Assembly (NCBI GenBank): GCA_963377175.1
Contig: CAUJNA010001529.1
Span: 1-64,000 of the forward strand
Source: Effrenium voratum
Taxonomy: Eukaryota > Sar > Dinophyceae > Suessiales > Symbiodiniaceae
Reading direction: 5' to 3'
Length of the DNA stretch: 64,000 nt
The position numbers were made by a program, and so were the translations under genes. Under the pieces are notes generated by a model that did not search any database, was not told the origin of the DNA, and worked only from the letters and a program-made list of their open reading frames with translations. Position 1 is the stretch's first letter; every line of letters begins with the position of its first letter. This document shows, one piece after another, positions 34,703 to 44,085 of this stretch.

Positions 34703-35110
34703 GTGGATGAGGAGGCTATCCTAGGTGGTCTCCGATCAGGTGAGGATGATGTTCCGAATCCTGGTGATGGCAGGAGGAACCCAGTTACCAGCAGTGCGCC
34801 GGGTGGCGATGGGCCTGATCTATCAAGCGTTTGCGCTCAGGACAACCCGAACGATCGCAGGCACCCGGATGCGAGCTTCACCTGCGTTACTTGCAGACGA
34901 AAGTTCTGCTCGTTGTGTCAGGGTGATGATGGAGACTGTTGGAATTGCACGCTCTTAAAGACAAAGTGCTGGGCTTGTCGCAGGAATGCTCAGGAGATAT
35001 CCATGTACACCTGCACGGACTGTGAGAAGATCATCTGCAATGAGCACACGTTTCTTGGACACGACTGTCTCTGCCTCGACAAGGACCTGCGGGTGTTGCG
35101 CCTGCGCTAG
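34703..35110 (+). CDS. Element B ORF with AN1-like zinc finger
   Basis: 135 codons from ATG 34703. After a disordered start comes a cysteine-rich region: CVTCRRKFCSLCQGDDGDCW, then CWACRRNAQEISMYTCTDCE and KIICNEHTFLGHDC. The latter (C-x2-C-x10-C-x2-C-x4-C-x2-H-x5-H-x-C) fits the AN1 zinc-finger spacing. AN1 proteins bind ubiquitin-system partners or RNA/protein complexes. As the first ORF after the leader it sits where gag normally begins; it may be the gag N-terminus or a separate accessory gene. Confidence 0.65.
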   Translation: MDEEAILGGLRSGEDDVPNPGDGRRNPVTSSAPGGDGPDLSSVCAQDNPNDRRHPDASFTCVTCRRKFCSLCQGDDGDCWNCTLLKTKCWACRRNAQEISMYTCTDCEKIICNEHTFLGHDCLCLDKDLRVLRLR

Positions 35111-35379
35111 CATGCTGCCAGCGACGCACGATCTGAGTATCAAAACCCATTCGGCAGTGCACTTGTCTTTCAGCGTGGCCTTTAACTGCGCAGTTGATGA
35201 AGCCTCGGGCGGGCGGACAGGGCTGTCTGGCCTGGGCAATGCAGGCCTGGCGCTGAACACGCGGCGTGAGGGGACCACTGCAATTGGTAGGCTGAGCCGG
35301 GGCCGGGCCTGACCTGTGCGGTCCTGACTGGCGTGTGTCTGCAAGGCTGCGCGGCCAAGGCCTGCAAGGCGGCTTGGGC

Positions 35380-35893
35380 AGAGGGCAGAGCGATGTTCGC
35401 GATGCCATGCGAGCCATGATCGCGCTGGCCGTGGACCGCCTTCCCCTGGGGGACCATCCGGTCATGATGGAAGTGGAGGCGATTCAGTTCCGCGCCCACC
35501 TCCAGGGCCTGGGCCTCCTGGCGGAGGACAAGGACCCACTGGACCACCTGGTGGCCCAACAGGCGGTGGCGGGGCGCCTCCCGGGGGATACCCGCGCCCG
35601 CGTTTAGCGGCACTGTTGCAGACTCATACGGAGCTGGGAACAACCAATGTGGTTCTAGTTTCTATGGTCCCGCTTACGGAGGTGGAGTCGGTCACCAAGG
35701 CGTTGGTGCTAGCGGTAGCCAGCCCAACGTTGTTGCTGGCTATCCATCGAGTATCGGTAGTGCCAGTACTCTCGGTCCAGGTCTTAGCCTTGGCTACAGT
35801 GTTCATGGCGCCGGTAGGCAGGGAGATGGCGGTCTTCTTCCTGAAGCTATGAGGGGAGATGACGGGGGACAAGTGCACCAAGTGTGGTGTTAG
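35380..35893 (+). pseudogene. Element B gag leader, Pro/Gly-rich
   Basis: One frame reads GPTGPPGGPTGGGGAPPGGY (about 35530-35590), and a second, after a shift, YGAGNNQCGSSFYGPAYGGG and onward to 35893. Together they look like a low-complexity P/G/Y-rich gag leader. A shorter competing ORF (35335-35607, 90 codons) in another frame has no known domain. The stretch 35110-35380 shows no clear reading. Confidence 0.45.
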
Positions 35894-36713
35894 AGTCCCC
35901 ATTTCCGGTCCCCCTCTCGTCCCATGCGTTGGCTGTGGAATGAGGGCATGTGACGTTTGCTGTCCACTTCCTGCTAGGCTGTGTGAAAGCTGTAGGATCA
36001 CCTCTTGTGGGGCGCTGATCTCGACTGTCGTTGATAGCAAGGATCGGTACCATCACAAGTGCAACACTATCACGTTGCCTCCTGAACCGACAGCTGATAA
36101 GCTTCGGGAATGGATTTCCGAGGTAAAGGAGAGGGTCAGGAATGCGTTCAGCTTTGACTCAGACTACGCGTTAGCGTGGATTTCTGAGACTGAGAGGCTT
36201 GACTATGATGCGCTAGGTGGGCCTTGTAAGTACCCGGTGTTGGATTTCACGAGTGCTATCAGGGATTGCATCAAGACGCGGGCCGTTAGGGACAAGATGA
36301 ATCGTCTCACGGAGGCCGCTCAAAATATGATCCCTCCTCAGGGCATCAAGGGAAGGCAGATCTTGAAGCTTTTGCTGAACCATCTGCAGACTGGAGTTGA
36401 GGACGACCAGACCTTCAAGATTGCTGAGCTGACCAGTCTCAAGTGTCGGCAGACAGGTCACTCTGACGATGAGGCTAGGCTCCGTAGTTATCTGAGCACA
36501 TGGGACAATCTCATCTACGGGATCAAGAGGAAGATCGATGACGGGGTGTTTCTAGCCGTGTTCATTGAGAACGTTCGTCATCTACGCTGTATGCGGCCTG
36601 ACATCGAGAGATGGGATCGCGATGAGACCGTTAGGTCTTTTCCGTGGCTCTATAAAGCTTGTCAGGACTGTGTCGAGCGATGGCAGAAGCGCCAGAACAC
36701 GCTTCAGATGTAA
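35859..36713 (+). CDS. Element B gag core
   Basis: 284 codons. A cysteine-rich start (CTKCGVRVPISGPPLVPCVG, CGMRACDVCC, CESC) is followed by the helical gag core: YALAWISETERLDYDAL, SAIRDCIKTRAVRDKMNRL, GIKGRQILKLLLNHLQTG, TFKIAELTSLKCRQTG and DDGVFLAVFIENVRHLR. Gag packages the element RNA. ATG 35859 overlaps the end of the Gly-rich frame. The stop (36711-36713) is followed at once by a 20-bp perfect palindrome and a second hairpin, while a +1 frame stays open into the CCCH zinc-finger part. Confidence 0.65.
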   Translation: MTGDKCTKCGVRVPISGPPLVPCVGCGMRACDVCCPLPARLCESCRITSCGALISTVVDSKDRYHHKCNTITLPPEPTADKLREWISEVKERVRNAFSFDSDYALAWISETERLDYDALGGPCKYPVLDFTSAIRDCIKTRAVRDKMNRLTEAAQNMIPPQGIKGRQILKLLLNHLQTGVEDDQTFKIAELTSLKCRQTGHSDDEARLRSYLSTWDNLIYGIKRKIDDGVFLAVFIENVRHLRCMRPDIERWDRDETVRSFPWLYKACQDCVERWQKRQNTLQM

Positions 36714-37260
36714 GCAGAGATCCCGATCGGGATCTCACTCTCGTGAGAGGGATCGACATCCTGGAGCTCCTGGGGTTGTTCGAAGATACGACCCGCTCGC
36801 AAGGAAGAGCGACCCAAGTCCTTCAAGGTCCGTTAGGTCCGGGAAGGATGGGAAGCCAAGGTCATCTTCGCCCGGGAGGAGCAGTCAGAGGGACAGAGCA
36901 TCTCCTGGGAGAGGCAGTCAGAGGGACAAGCGTACCCCGTCTCCTAAGTCGCCGAGGAGGCAGTCGCCCGCCGGGCCTGCTGATCGGTCCTGCTGGGAGT
37001 ATGCCAAGACGGGGAAATGTCAGCATGGTCGAGAATGCAGGTTCGAGCATGACACAAACCCAAAGAACCCTGCGGCGCCCTCTACTCCGAGGACTGGTGA
37101 TAGGCCCGTTCCGGGTACGAAGCCTATCACGCCTCGTACCACTGCCGGCCCCGTCGTTGAGGATGAAGAGGAGGAGGCCCCTAGGTCACCTACGCCCAGT
37201 CCTCCCGATAGGGAGGCGGGGCGTCTTGACAGCCCCGCTCAAGGATTGACGGATTTTTAG
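36714..37260 (+). CDS. Element B gag C-terminal part with CCCH zinc finger
   Basis: In the +1 frame relative to gag (open from 36565). An RS-rich stretch (RSRSGSHSRERDRHPG; GKDGKPRSSSPGRSSQRDRA) is followed by CWEYAKTGKCQHGRECRFEH, a canonical C-x8-C-x5-C-x3-H finger, then an acidic proline-rich tail to the stop at 37258-37260. CCCH fingers bind RNA and probably take the nucleocapsid role. Whether the +1 shift is programmed, as in Ty1, or a mutation cannot be decided from the sequence. Confidence 0.65.
36717..36748 (+). other. Double hairpin at the gag stop codon
   Basis: A perfect 20-bp palindrome at 36717-36736 begins four bases after the gag stop. It is overlapped by a second inverted repeat (TCTCAC at 36733-36738, GTGAGA at 36743-36748). 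Structure just downstream of a stop or shift site is typical of recoding signals, so it could help reach the CCCH frame. Confidence 0.5.
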
Positions 37261-37261
37261 G

Positions 37262-37961
37262 TGGGGCGGGCCGTAACCCTGAGGCCAACCGTGTTGTTGT
37301 GGCGTGTCCCGTTACGTGGGCTGTTGCCCCAGCTACCGGTGGGTCTGCACCGGGTTGTCTCCCACCTTGCGTTAGCAGTTGGGAGAAAAGTGAGCGTAAC
37401 GCGTTGTTCTTCTCCGGTGCTACAGGCGGAGGTCCCAAATGGGACCAAGTCATTTGGAGAAGGACCGTCGATGCAAATGGGACCGTGATCGAGGATATCG
37501 GGGTGAACTCCGGTGATCGTCGAGCGACCTTATTCAGGAGGCTCCCGAGACGAACTGACATCAAGACAGTGTTTTGGTACTGTGATGATGCGGAGGTTGC
37601 GCTGTCCTGGAGAAGCAAGTACTTTCAGCGGGGTCCCGATAGGGAACCTCTGAGGGTCAAGATCCCTGATCTCCCTGATGTGTTTGTTGTTTCAATTGAA
37701 AATGACAACACGGGCAGGGTCGTTAGTCGCTGCAGAGAGGCTGGATACAGCCATCCTGATGCGATCAAGTTCCCATCTCGCAAGAGAATTGCTAGGGAGG
37801 TTCAGAGTGCTCTGATAAGAGCTGCGGCTGTTCATGCCCAAGTGCTCTTGACAATGATGACGACATCGACACCAACCCTGGAGATGTACGGGGACATCGT
37901 GTTGTCCGAAAGCCGAAGTACACTCAGAAGGTTGCTGCACCTGTTGGATACAGCGGGGTGA
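37262..37961 (+). pseudogene. Element B protease leader
   Basis: An open frame (220 codons from 37299) with WDQVIWRRTVDANGTVIEDI, TVFWYCDDAEVALSWRSKYF and HPDAIKFPSRKRIAREVQSA. It precedes the protease in the same order as in element A but has no catalytic motif. It differs in frame from both the CCCH part before it and the DTG part after it. Confidence 0.45.
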
Positions 37962-38300
37962 GATGGCTGGTAGATACTGGTTGCCCAATGGACCTGGTCG
38001 GCCTTGGTGATCTGAAAGGACCCGATAGGGCCCTGATTGCCGTAGGCGGACATACTCACGCACTGCTAACGGGGCAACTCGCACCGCTGGTCGCGTTGAT
38101 GCTGATGTTGGCAACCTGGACGAGGTGATTGAGGCACACGTCCTTGAATCTACTCCATCCATCATCTCCGTCGGAAAGCGCTGTATGGATATGGGCTACT
38201 CGTTTGCATGGAGTGCAGGCTGTATGCCTACACTCACGTCTCCTCCGGGTCGCACGGTGACATTGGATGTCATCAACAACGTGCCGTACCTTCCTCATGG
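37850..38300 (+). pseudogene. Element B retropepsin (protease)
   Basis: YSGVRWLVDTGCPMDLVGLG carries the DTG catalytic triplet (about 37965-38020). A one-base shift later gives ANGATRTAGRVDADVGN, then LESTPSIISVGKRCMDMGYS, exactly the order of element A. Retropepsin cleaves the Gag-Pol polyprotein. The internal shift near 38040 should inactivate it in this copy. Confidence 0.75.
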
Positions 38301-38484
38301 TGACACTCAGTTCGTTTCTCCTACTCTTGATGACGTTGAGCCACTTCCCGCTATGCCGGCCCCTGGCGTGGCACATCGTGGGCTTGAAGCCAGCAAGGTG
38401 CCGCTATGTAAGCCTGTGTTAGCGTGCGAGAGTAAACCTCAGGATACCTGGCGAACTGAGCGATCAGGCCATGTTGTGAAGGAG

Positions 38485-38700
38485 CACCGACTTCCGCGCA
38501 GGGCGAAGTTTGTGCCTACTGATGGTGATTGTCCCGTTAGGGTCGATCAACTGAATAATTACAGGAAAACAATCATTCACCGAAATGGGGTTACCCATGA
38601 GGTGTTGGTTGATAGTCTGTGGGAGTTGTCCGAAAGAGATCAGCATGCGATAGCATCTGATGTTCCTTGGACGGGCGAGACGTGGTTCCAGGTCAAAAGC
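38485..38700 (+). other. CPVR module, copy 1
   Basis: AKFVPTDGDCPVRVDQLNNY followed by RKTIIHRNGVTHEVLVDSLW and WTGETWF. The same about 70-residue pattern recurs after the integrase (39640-39860). It lies between protease and integrase, in frame with both neighbours on this side. Confidence 0.65.
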
Positions 38701-38819
38701 GAGACCGTTGCTCTTCCCGGAGAGGCCGAACAGGGGGATGAGGGCGATAGCCGTTCACTACCTGTTCCTGGCCCAGGGGAGGGAGACGATGGCAACATTG
38801 TCGAGATAAATTTCCTCTC

Positions 38820-39500
38820 CGGGCTACGCACTGAAGCCGAATGGCGTGCAGATGCTAAGACGCTCCGCCATATGCTCACGCATCTCCCGAAGAATCCCTA
38901 TTGCCCACACTGTCAGCGTGCGAAGATGGAGAATGTCAAACTTCGCCGCAAGGGCGGTGCCGCTGCGCATGACGTGGCAAACTTCGGGGACTGAACCACC
39001 GCTGACACAATGGTGTTGAGAGGACTGAAGGACCGAGGTTTTCATGGCGAAGCAGACGCGATAGTGTTCTATGACCTCGCTACTGACTACCTCGATGTCC
39101 TTCCTGTGCAATCCAGATCCCGTAGCAATACGCTGGAGGCATTTCGCAGGTTTGCAGGGGGGCAAACTCTGAAATTAGTGTACAGCGATCAGGCACCGGA
39201 GCTGAAGAATGCTGTCACTACACTTGGTGCGTTGCACCGGCTTTCTACACCGGGCATGCCTAAGACCAACGGCCTGATCGAGAACAAGGTTAAGCTCGTT
39301 CTCCATGGGGCACGTGTGCTCCTGCGTCAAGCCGGATTTGAACCTCGATGGTGGCCGTTTGCCGTTAGGCATTTCTCCATGGCAAGAAATATTGAGAATC
39401 GAGGCGACGGATCACCATGGACGCGACGCCATGGTGACGGAAGCTTCAGCGGAGTCATTCTGCCGTTTGGCTGTCTGGTCGACTTCTACCCCGTTGCTCC
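38820..39500 (+). pseudogene. Element B integrase
   Basis: The zinc domain LRHMLTHLPKNPYCPHCQRA (H-x3-H...C-x2-C) is followed by NFGD-stop-TTADTMV with the first catalytic D, LKLVYSDQAPELKNAVTTLG with the second D, and PKTNGLIENKVKLVLHGARV with the E. The DDE core inserts cDNA into DNA and produces the 5-bp duplication. One in-frame TGA (38992-38994) sits next to the first D; otherwise the frame is unbroken from 38125 to 39648. Confidence 0.85.
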
Positions 39501-39639
39501 CAAAATTCGCAGGGATAGAAAGGGGGGGTTCAAAACGCCCAAAACGACATCAGACACGCTGGGAAGGTTGACTCAGAAGACATTGATGAAGGAGGAGACC
39601 ACTGGATCGCAAATGAAGACGAGAAGGTACTCACTCGCG

Positions 39640-39860
39640 TCCATGTAGAAGCGCGAACCGAGCTGTTTATCCCGATAGGGGCAAACTGCCCAGTCAGGAT
39701 TAAGGACCTTGGCAGAAGGCGAAGCACAGTCATCAACTATCTTGACGGATCAACAGAGTTCGTTGTTGACGAGAACTGGCTCCAGGCCGAAAATGACCGC
39801 GGAGGTAATCATGAATGGACTGGAGAAACCCATTTCGACTGTGATTTCGATCAGATCGAT
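39640..39860 (+). other. CPVR module, copy 2
   Basis: RTELFIPIGANCPVRIKDLG, then RRRSTVINYLDGSTEFVVDE and EWTGETHF. Aligned to copy 1 at 38485 it shares F-P, CPVR-x2-L, the T-I/V-I beta-strand pattern, E-V/F-V-D and WTGET-x-F. This indicates an internal duplication now flanking the integrase. Confidence 0.65.
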
Positions 39861-40480
39861 GAGGATGAGGCTGAGATCTATGAGAAGGAGGAGTACGAAC
39901 CCGAGTGTGGTGACGAACCGGACTTTGTTCCCACAGATGAGGTAGAGGTTGAAGAGACGAGTGTCACTACTGCCCTGCCCGCCGAGAAGAAAGAGCGGGA
40001 CTTCATCAAGATCGAGGAAGATCCGAAGTTCGCTCCATCATCCAAGCCAGGCCTGTTCTTGGGCTATCGATTAGAGCCAGGGGGGCTATGGAAGGGCGAC
40101 TATCTTGTTGCTGACCTTGAGCACATCCAAAGGGGCCTCAGGAAGCCAAGTATACACCAGGTCAAGCGTATCTGGAAGAACCCTGAGGAGCCCTACGTGT
40201 TCCCAATGTTGGCATCCTATGATGCTAGGACTCGGACCATTCGGGAGGCGTTAGCTGACCGAAGGGCCGACCTTAAGCCGAGCAAAAAAATCAGGGATGA
40301 ATTCGACTTTGATGAAGGTCGATTTGATGATCCTGATGAGGATGATGATGATGACCAACAGGACGAGGGGGGCGGTAGCTCTTCCAAGTCCGATGGGATC
40401 GTTCAGAGGCTGTCCAAGGAGGCGGTGACGCATGCATCTCAGATTACTGGGAGCGGCACGACGAGGACAGTGCTTGGTAT
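39861..40480 (+). pseudogene. Element B integrase C-terminal region (GLFLGY) and acidic linker
   Basis: KPGLFLGYRLEPGGLWKGDY with LVADLEHIQ is the copia 'GxFxGY' motif after the integrase core. It is preceded by a strongly acidic stretch and followed by FDFDEGRFDDPDEDDDDDQQ. The frame then shifts near 40480. Confidence 0.7.
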
Positions 40481-40878
40481 CGCATTCACGTCGAAGTGCG
40501 GAAGAAGTTCTTCGGGACGACGAATGAGGACCTTCCTCCAGGTGGTCCATCGCATGAAGAGCTTGACACCGTTAGGGTCACTCACATGCGAGGGCTCGAT
40601 GCAGTTGGGAATTGGGTGAGGGATGATCGTCGCCACGATGCTCCCAACCATCGGCATTTTACGCGTGGATTTTGGACAGGTGTGACTATCCTCTTTGATA
40701 AGGGATGCGCTCCCCACGGTAGGCTCAGGCCAAAGGAGCGAAGCCTGCCGGAGACTCGAAGAAGGGTCACAAGCTGCACGGAGATAGGATCGACTATGAC
40801 CAATCCGCCGATAGGCGTGAGCGGCCATACGCCAGCACCGGAAAGCCCAGCTCCATTGATGCGGATAGTTGGAGACAG
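40480..40878 (+). pseudogene. Element B linker, broken frames
   Basis: A readable piece (VRKKFFGTTNEDLPPGGPSH and EELDTVRVTHMRGLDAVGN) lies between the GLFLGY region and the methyltransferase-like ORF. No known domain. At least one more frameshift separates it from 40879. Confidence 0.4.
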
Positions 40879-41478
40879 ATGTCTACCCGGTCACGGGAGA
40901 TATATGTTCAAGCCGAACGGGAGTTATCCCTAAGGGAAGAACGACGTCGAGAACATCCTGAGAGGGACCCGGCTGCCCCAGTGCCCGGCCGCAAGCTCCT
41001 CATTGAGTTTGCGTGCGAGCCCGACTCACGTCTGTCTGCGGTGATGATGGAGTGCGGCGGCGAAGCAATTCGCGTCCATATTGGCTCATTTGACATCACC
41101 AAAGCCAAGGACGTTAGTCGGCTCATTGCGATCATTGAGGATAATCCTGGGTGCGACCTTTGGGCGTCAATTCCGCGTGGACCGTGGAGTACATGGCAGT
41201 ATGTGAACCTTTCACTTCACGGTGCTGAGTTTGCATCACACCTGAATGATCTGAGAAGGAATTCTCAGGTCATGTTTGCAGCATTCCTGCGGGCCTCCCG
41301 AGCCGTTAGGCGAGGAGGGGGCAGGGTTGCATTTGAGTGGCCTAGACACTGTCTTGGATGGAAGCAACCATTCATGCAGAGGTTTCTTGCTGATCCTGAT
41401 GTCGAGACCGTTGGCTTTGACGGGTGTGATTTCGGAATGCAGGACAAGGACGGTGTGCCGATCAGGAAGCAGCGGTAG
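40879..41478 (+). CDS. Element B methyltransferase-like domain, PPC-type loop altered
   Basis: KLLIEFACEPDSRLSAVMME begins a Rossmann-like fold. VHIGSFDITKAKDVSRLIAI follows, then CDLWASIPRGPWSTWQYVNL, RGGGRVAFEWPRHCLGWKQP and VGFDGCDFGMQDKDGVPIRK. The (S)xPxxPWS loop corresponds to the PPC/IPC loop of Cys-5 methyltransferases; I recall related dinoflagellate retroelement domains with C at the third position, here R (IPRGP). The frame ends in TAG (41476-41478) but continues in phase into the dUTPase. Function unproven and probably lost. Confidence 0.55.
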   Translation: MSTRSREIYVQAERELSLREERRREHPERDPAAPVPGRKLLIEFACEPDSRLSAVMMECGGEAIRVHIGSFDITKAKDVSRLIAIIEDNPGCDLWASIPRGPWSTWQYVNLSLHGAEFASHLNDLRRNSQVMFAAFLRASRAVRRGGGRVAFEWPRHCLGWKQPFMQRFLADPDVETVGFDGCDFGMQDKDGVPIRKQR

Positions 41479-42135
41479 GTTGCGACAACCTCCAAGGAGC
41501 TCATTGATGAACTATCAGGTCGAAAATGCAAGCACGAAAAGGGTTACCTTCATGCACGCATTGAGGGGTCGGTCACCCCGACGACTGCTCTGGATCCAAA
41601 TGCAATGTGTGAGGCAATCGTTGGAGCCTGGTATCCGAACGGCACGTTCAAGAAGGTCGCGAGTGCTATGCCGGTCGAAGTTGATCCGGTTGAGCAGCGA
41701 TGGAAGAAGAAGCCAAATACTTTGTACGTCAGTCTTGACAGCAAAAATGCCAAGATCCCGACGCGGGCTTCTTCGGGGAGTGCGGGTTTGGACACCTATG
41801 CCTCTGAGGGAGTGTGTATTCCCGCAGGGGGGTCAGGTTTGGTTAGTACCGGGATCTCGATAGAGATGCCCGCGGGGGTATATGCTAGGATAGCTCCCAG
41901 ATCAGGACTAGCCGTGAAGAACAGGATCGCTGTAGGTGGCGGAGTCATCGATCCCGACTACGACGGAGAGGTCAAGGTCATCCTCTTCAACCATGGGGAT
42001 GAGGATTTCATCGTGAGGCCTGGGGACCGCATCGCGCAGATTGTGCTGGAGCGTGTAAATGCTCATTGATGCATCAATCGTTCCCAGGAAGACCAGACGG
42101 GGAACCGATAGGTTTCGGAAGCACAGGTATAGCTG
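41479..42135 (+). CDS. Element B dUTPase
   Basis: A trimeric-type dUTPase with the family motifs in order: motif 1 [13 protein letters not shown], motif 2 [13 protein letters not shown], motif 3 [19 protein letters not shown], motif 4 [14 protein letters not shown]. Motif 5 ([10 protein letters not shown], about 42099-42128) is present but in a shifted frame after a TGA at 42067-42069. dUTPase hydrolyses dUTP to dUMP, keeping uracil out of newly made DNA; retroviruses such as lentiviruses and betaretroviruses encode one. It lies between integrase and RT. N-terminal sequence [15 protein letters not shown] links it to the methyltransferase-like part. Confidence 0.9.
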
Positions 42136-43345
42136 CTGCCGCTCCTAATTGGATCCGATGGAAAGACCTTTGAGTTCTCTATGCCCAGGGGGGAGATATC
42201 CCTCTCGCATCGACCAAAGAGCTCGGGTGCCTTCCCTCCCTTGTACGCTTGTGTTGCTAGGCCAGTCAACAAAAAGGAACAAGCTGGAAATGCCAAGGCT
42301 AAAGCCGCTCTACAGAAAGAGCGGGACAAGTTGACCTCGCAGGGATGCTGGGACTTGTCGACTGTCCAAGAATGGCATGATGTTGCGGCTAGGGCGCGGA
42401 AGGAAGGGGAAAAGATCCATGTTGGTAGGATTTTCGACATCTGCGTCGAGAAGAATCATGAGCTGCCAGAAGACGATCCGAATCGCAAGTATAAAGGGCA
42501 AGTCGTCTTCGAGGGATGTTTCGTCCGTGATGAGATCGGGCACTGGGCCTTGTTCTCTGAAAGCACCTCCTGCCCCGCCACTATGGCGGCGGGAAAGATG
42601 GGTGATGCTCACGGGTTACTTCCCGGGAATCTTCTGGAAGTGAGTCATGGGGAGTCAGCGTACACTCAGGCCCGCCTGAAGGGAAAGAAGACTTGGGTGA
42701 GGATTCCTCGTGACCAGTGGCCTCTAGCGGGAATCCCAAGTATAAGGACACAGTCGTTGTCCTCGTGCTCGCACTGTATGGACATCCCGACGCTGGTACC
42801 TTTTGGGAGCAGCACTGCGAGGCTATGCTGAAGAAGGTCGGTTACGTCAAGGTAAAGGACTGGGCCAGCGTGTTCAGGCACGAAGAGCTTGACCTCTTCC
42901 TTGTCGTGTATGTGGATGACTTCAAGATGAGTGGGCCGGCGAAGAATATTGCAACTGGATGGGCGCTGATCTCGAAAGTCATCAAGATGGAGGAACCGAG
43001 GCAGCTCAAGAGATATCTTGGCTGCGAGCACGAATTCACACAACAGCTGGTTAAGGGCCATTTTGATCCAAGGCTGGCGTGGACAGTGGGCAATCCTCCT
43101 GATAAGGAGCAACTCGACTTGAGATTCGGTCCAGAGGGGTTACTCTCTAAGGACATTCCCAAGCCGGAAACCACAATAAGGTTCATCAAGTACAGCAAAA
43201 GTAGCTTCATGCAGGCGTGTGTCGATAGATACATCGAACTGTGTCAGGGAAAGTACCCGAAGAAGCTGCAAAAGGTTGAGACACCATTCCTGGACAAGAG
43301 CAAGCCAGAGTTTGACGAGAATTCCGTCAATCCTCAATGCACAGC
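42136..43345 (+). pseudogene. Element B reverse transcriptase
   Basis: Frame 1 (42181-42720) holds the RT fingers: KERDKLTSQGCWDLSTVQEW, FDICVEKNHELPEDDPNRKY, GKKTWVRIPRDQWP. A shift near 42720 leads to LALYGHPDAGTFWEQHCEAM, LDLFLVVYVDDFKMSGPAKN (intact YVDD active site, about 42892-42951) and KRYLGCEHEF. RT copies element RNA into cDNA. Compared with element A the catalytic site is intact, but the shift splits the enzyme. Confidence 0.88.
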
Positions 43346-44085
43346 CAGGATGCCTCGGGAATGATGCGGCGGCGGTGCTGATGAAGGTTCTCTACGGGGC
43401 TCGGATGGGCAGGTATGACCTCATTCGTCCCGTGCAGGCGTTAGCCAGCCGGGTCACGAAGTGGAATCATCTGTGTGACCGCAAGCTCCACAGGCTAATT
43501 TCATATGCGAACTCTACGCTTGACCTTCATTTATACGGTTGGGTGGGCGATAGCCCAGAGTTCATTGAGATAGTCGCTTACTGTGATGCGGATCTGGCCG
43601 GGGATCGTACCGATTCTAAAAGCACATCGGGAGTGCTTATCTGCCTTGTGGGTCCTAGGACCTACATGCCCATCACTGGAGTAAGCAAGAAGCAGACTTC
43701 TGTTTCGAAGTCAACTCCTGAAGCAGAGATCGTTGCCCTTGACCATGGAGTGTCCAAAGAGGGAATGGCGTTAGCTACCCTCTGGCAGCACGCCATTGGG
43801 AAAGGAAAGGAGACCCAGCCGTTCATTATCAACGTGCTGGAGGATAACGAATCGGCGTGCCGAATCGTTATAACTGGGAATAATCCCAATATGCGCTATA
43901 TGTCGAGGACACAGCGCATTGACATCTCTTGGCTCAACGAACGTTTCAATGATGGTATTTTTCGATTCGTTGCATGCCCGTCTCACTATCAAGGTGCAGA
44001 CATTTTTACCAAGGCCTGCATTGACAAGGTCGTATGGAACAGAAATCTGCATACCCTTGGTATGTTCCTGCCGGGATACCTGCAG
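43345..44085 (+). CDS. Element B RNase H
   Basis: GNDAAAVLMKVLYGARMGRY and HRLISYANSTLDLHLYGWVG connect RT to RNase H. VAYCDADLAGDRTDSKSTSG holds the first catalytic D, KSTPEAEIVALDHG the E, VLEDNESACRIVITG the next D, and GADIFTKAC the copia signature. RNase H degrades the RNA strand of the hybrid. The frame is clean to 44823, so the C-terminal tail below is translated with it. Confidence 0.88.
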
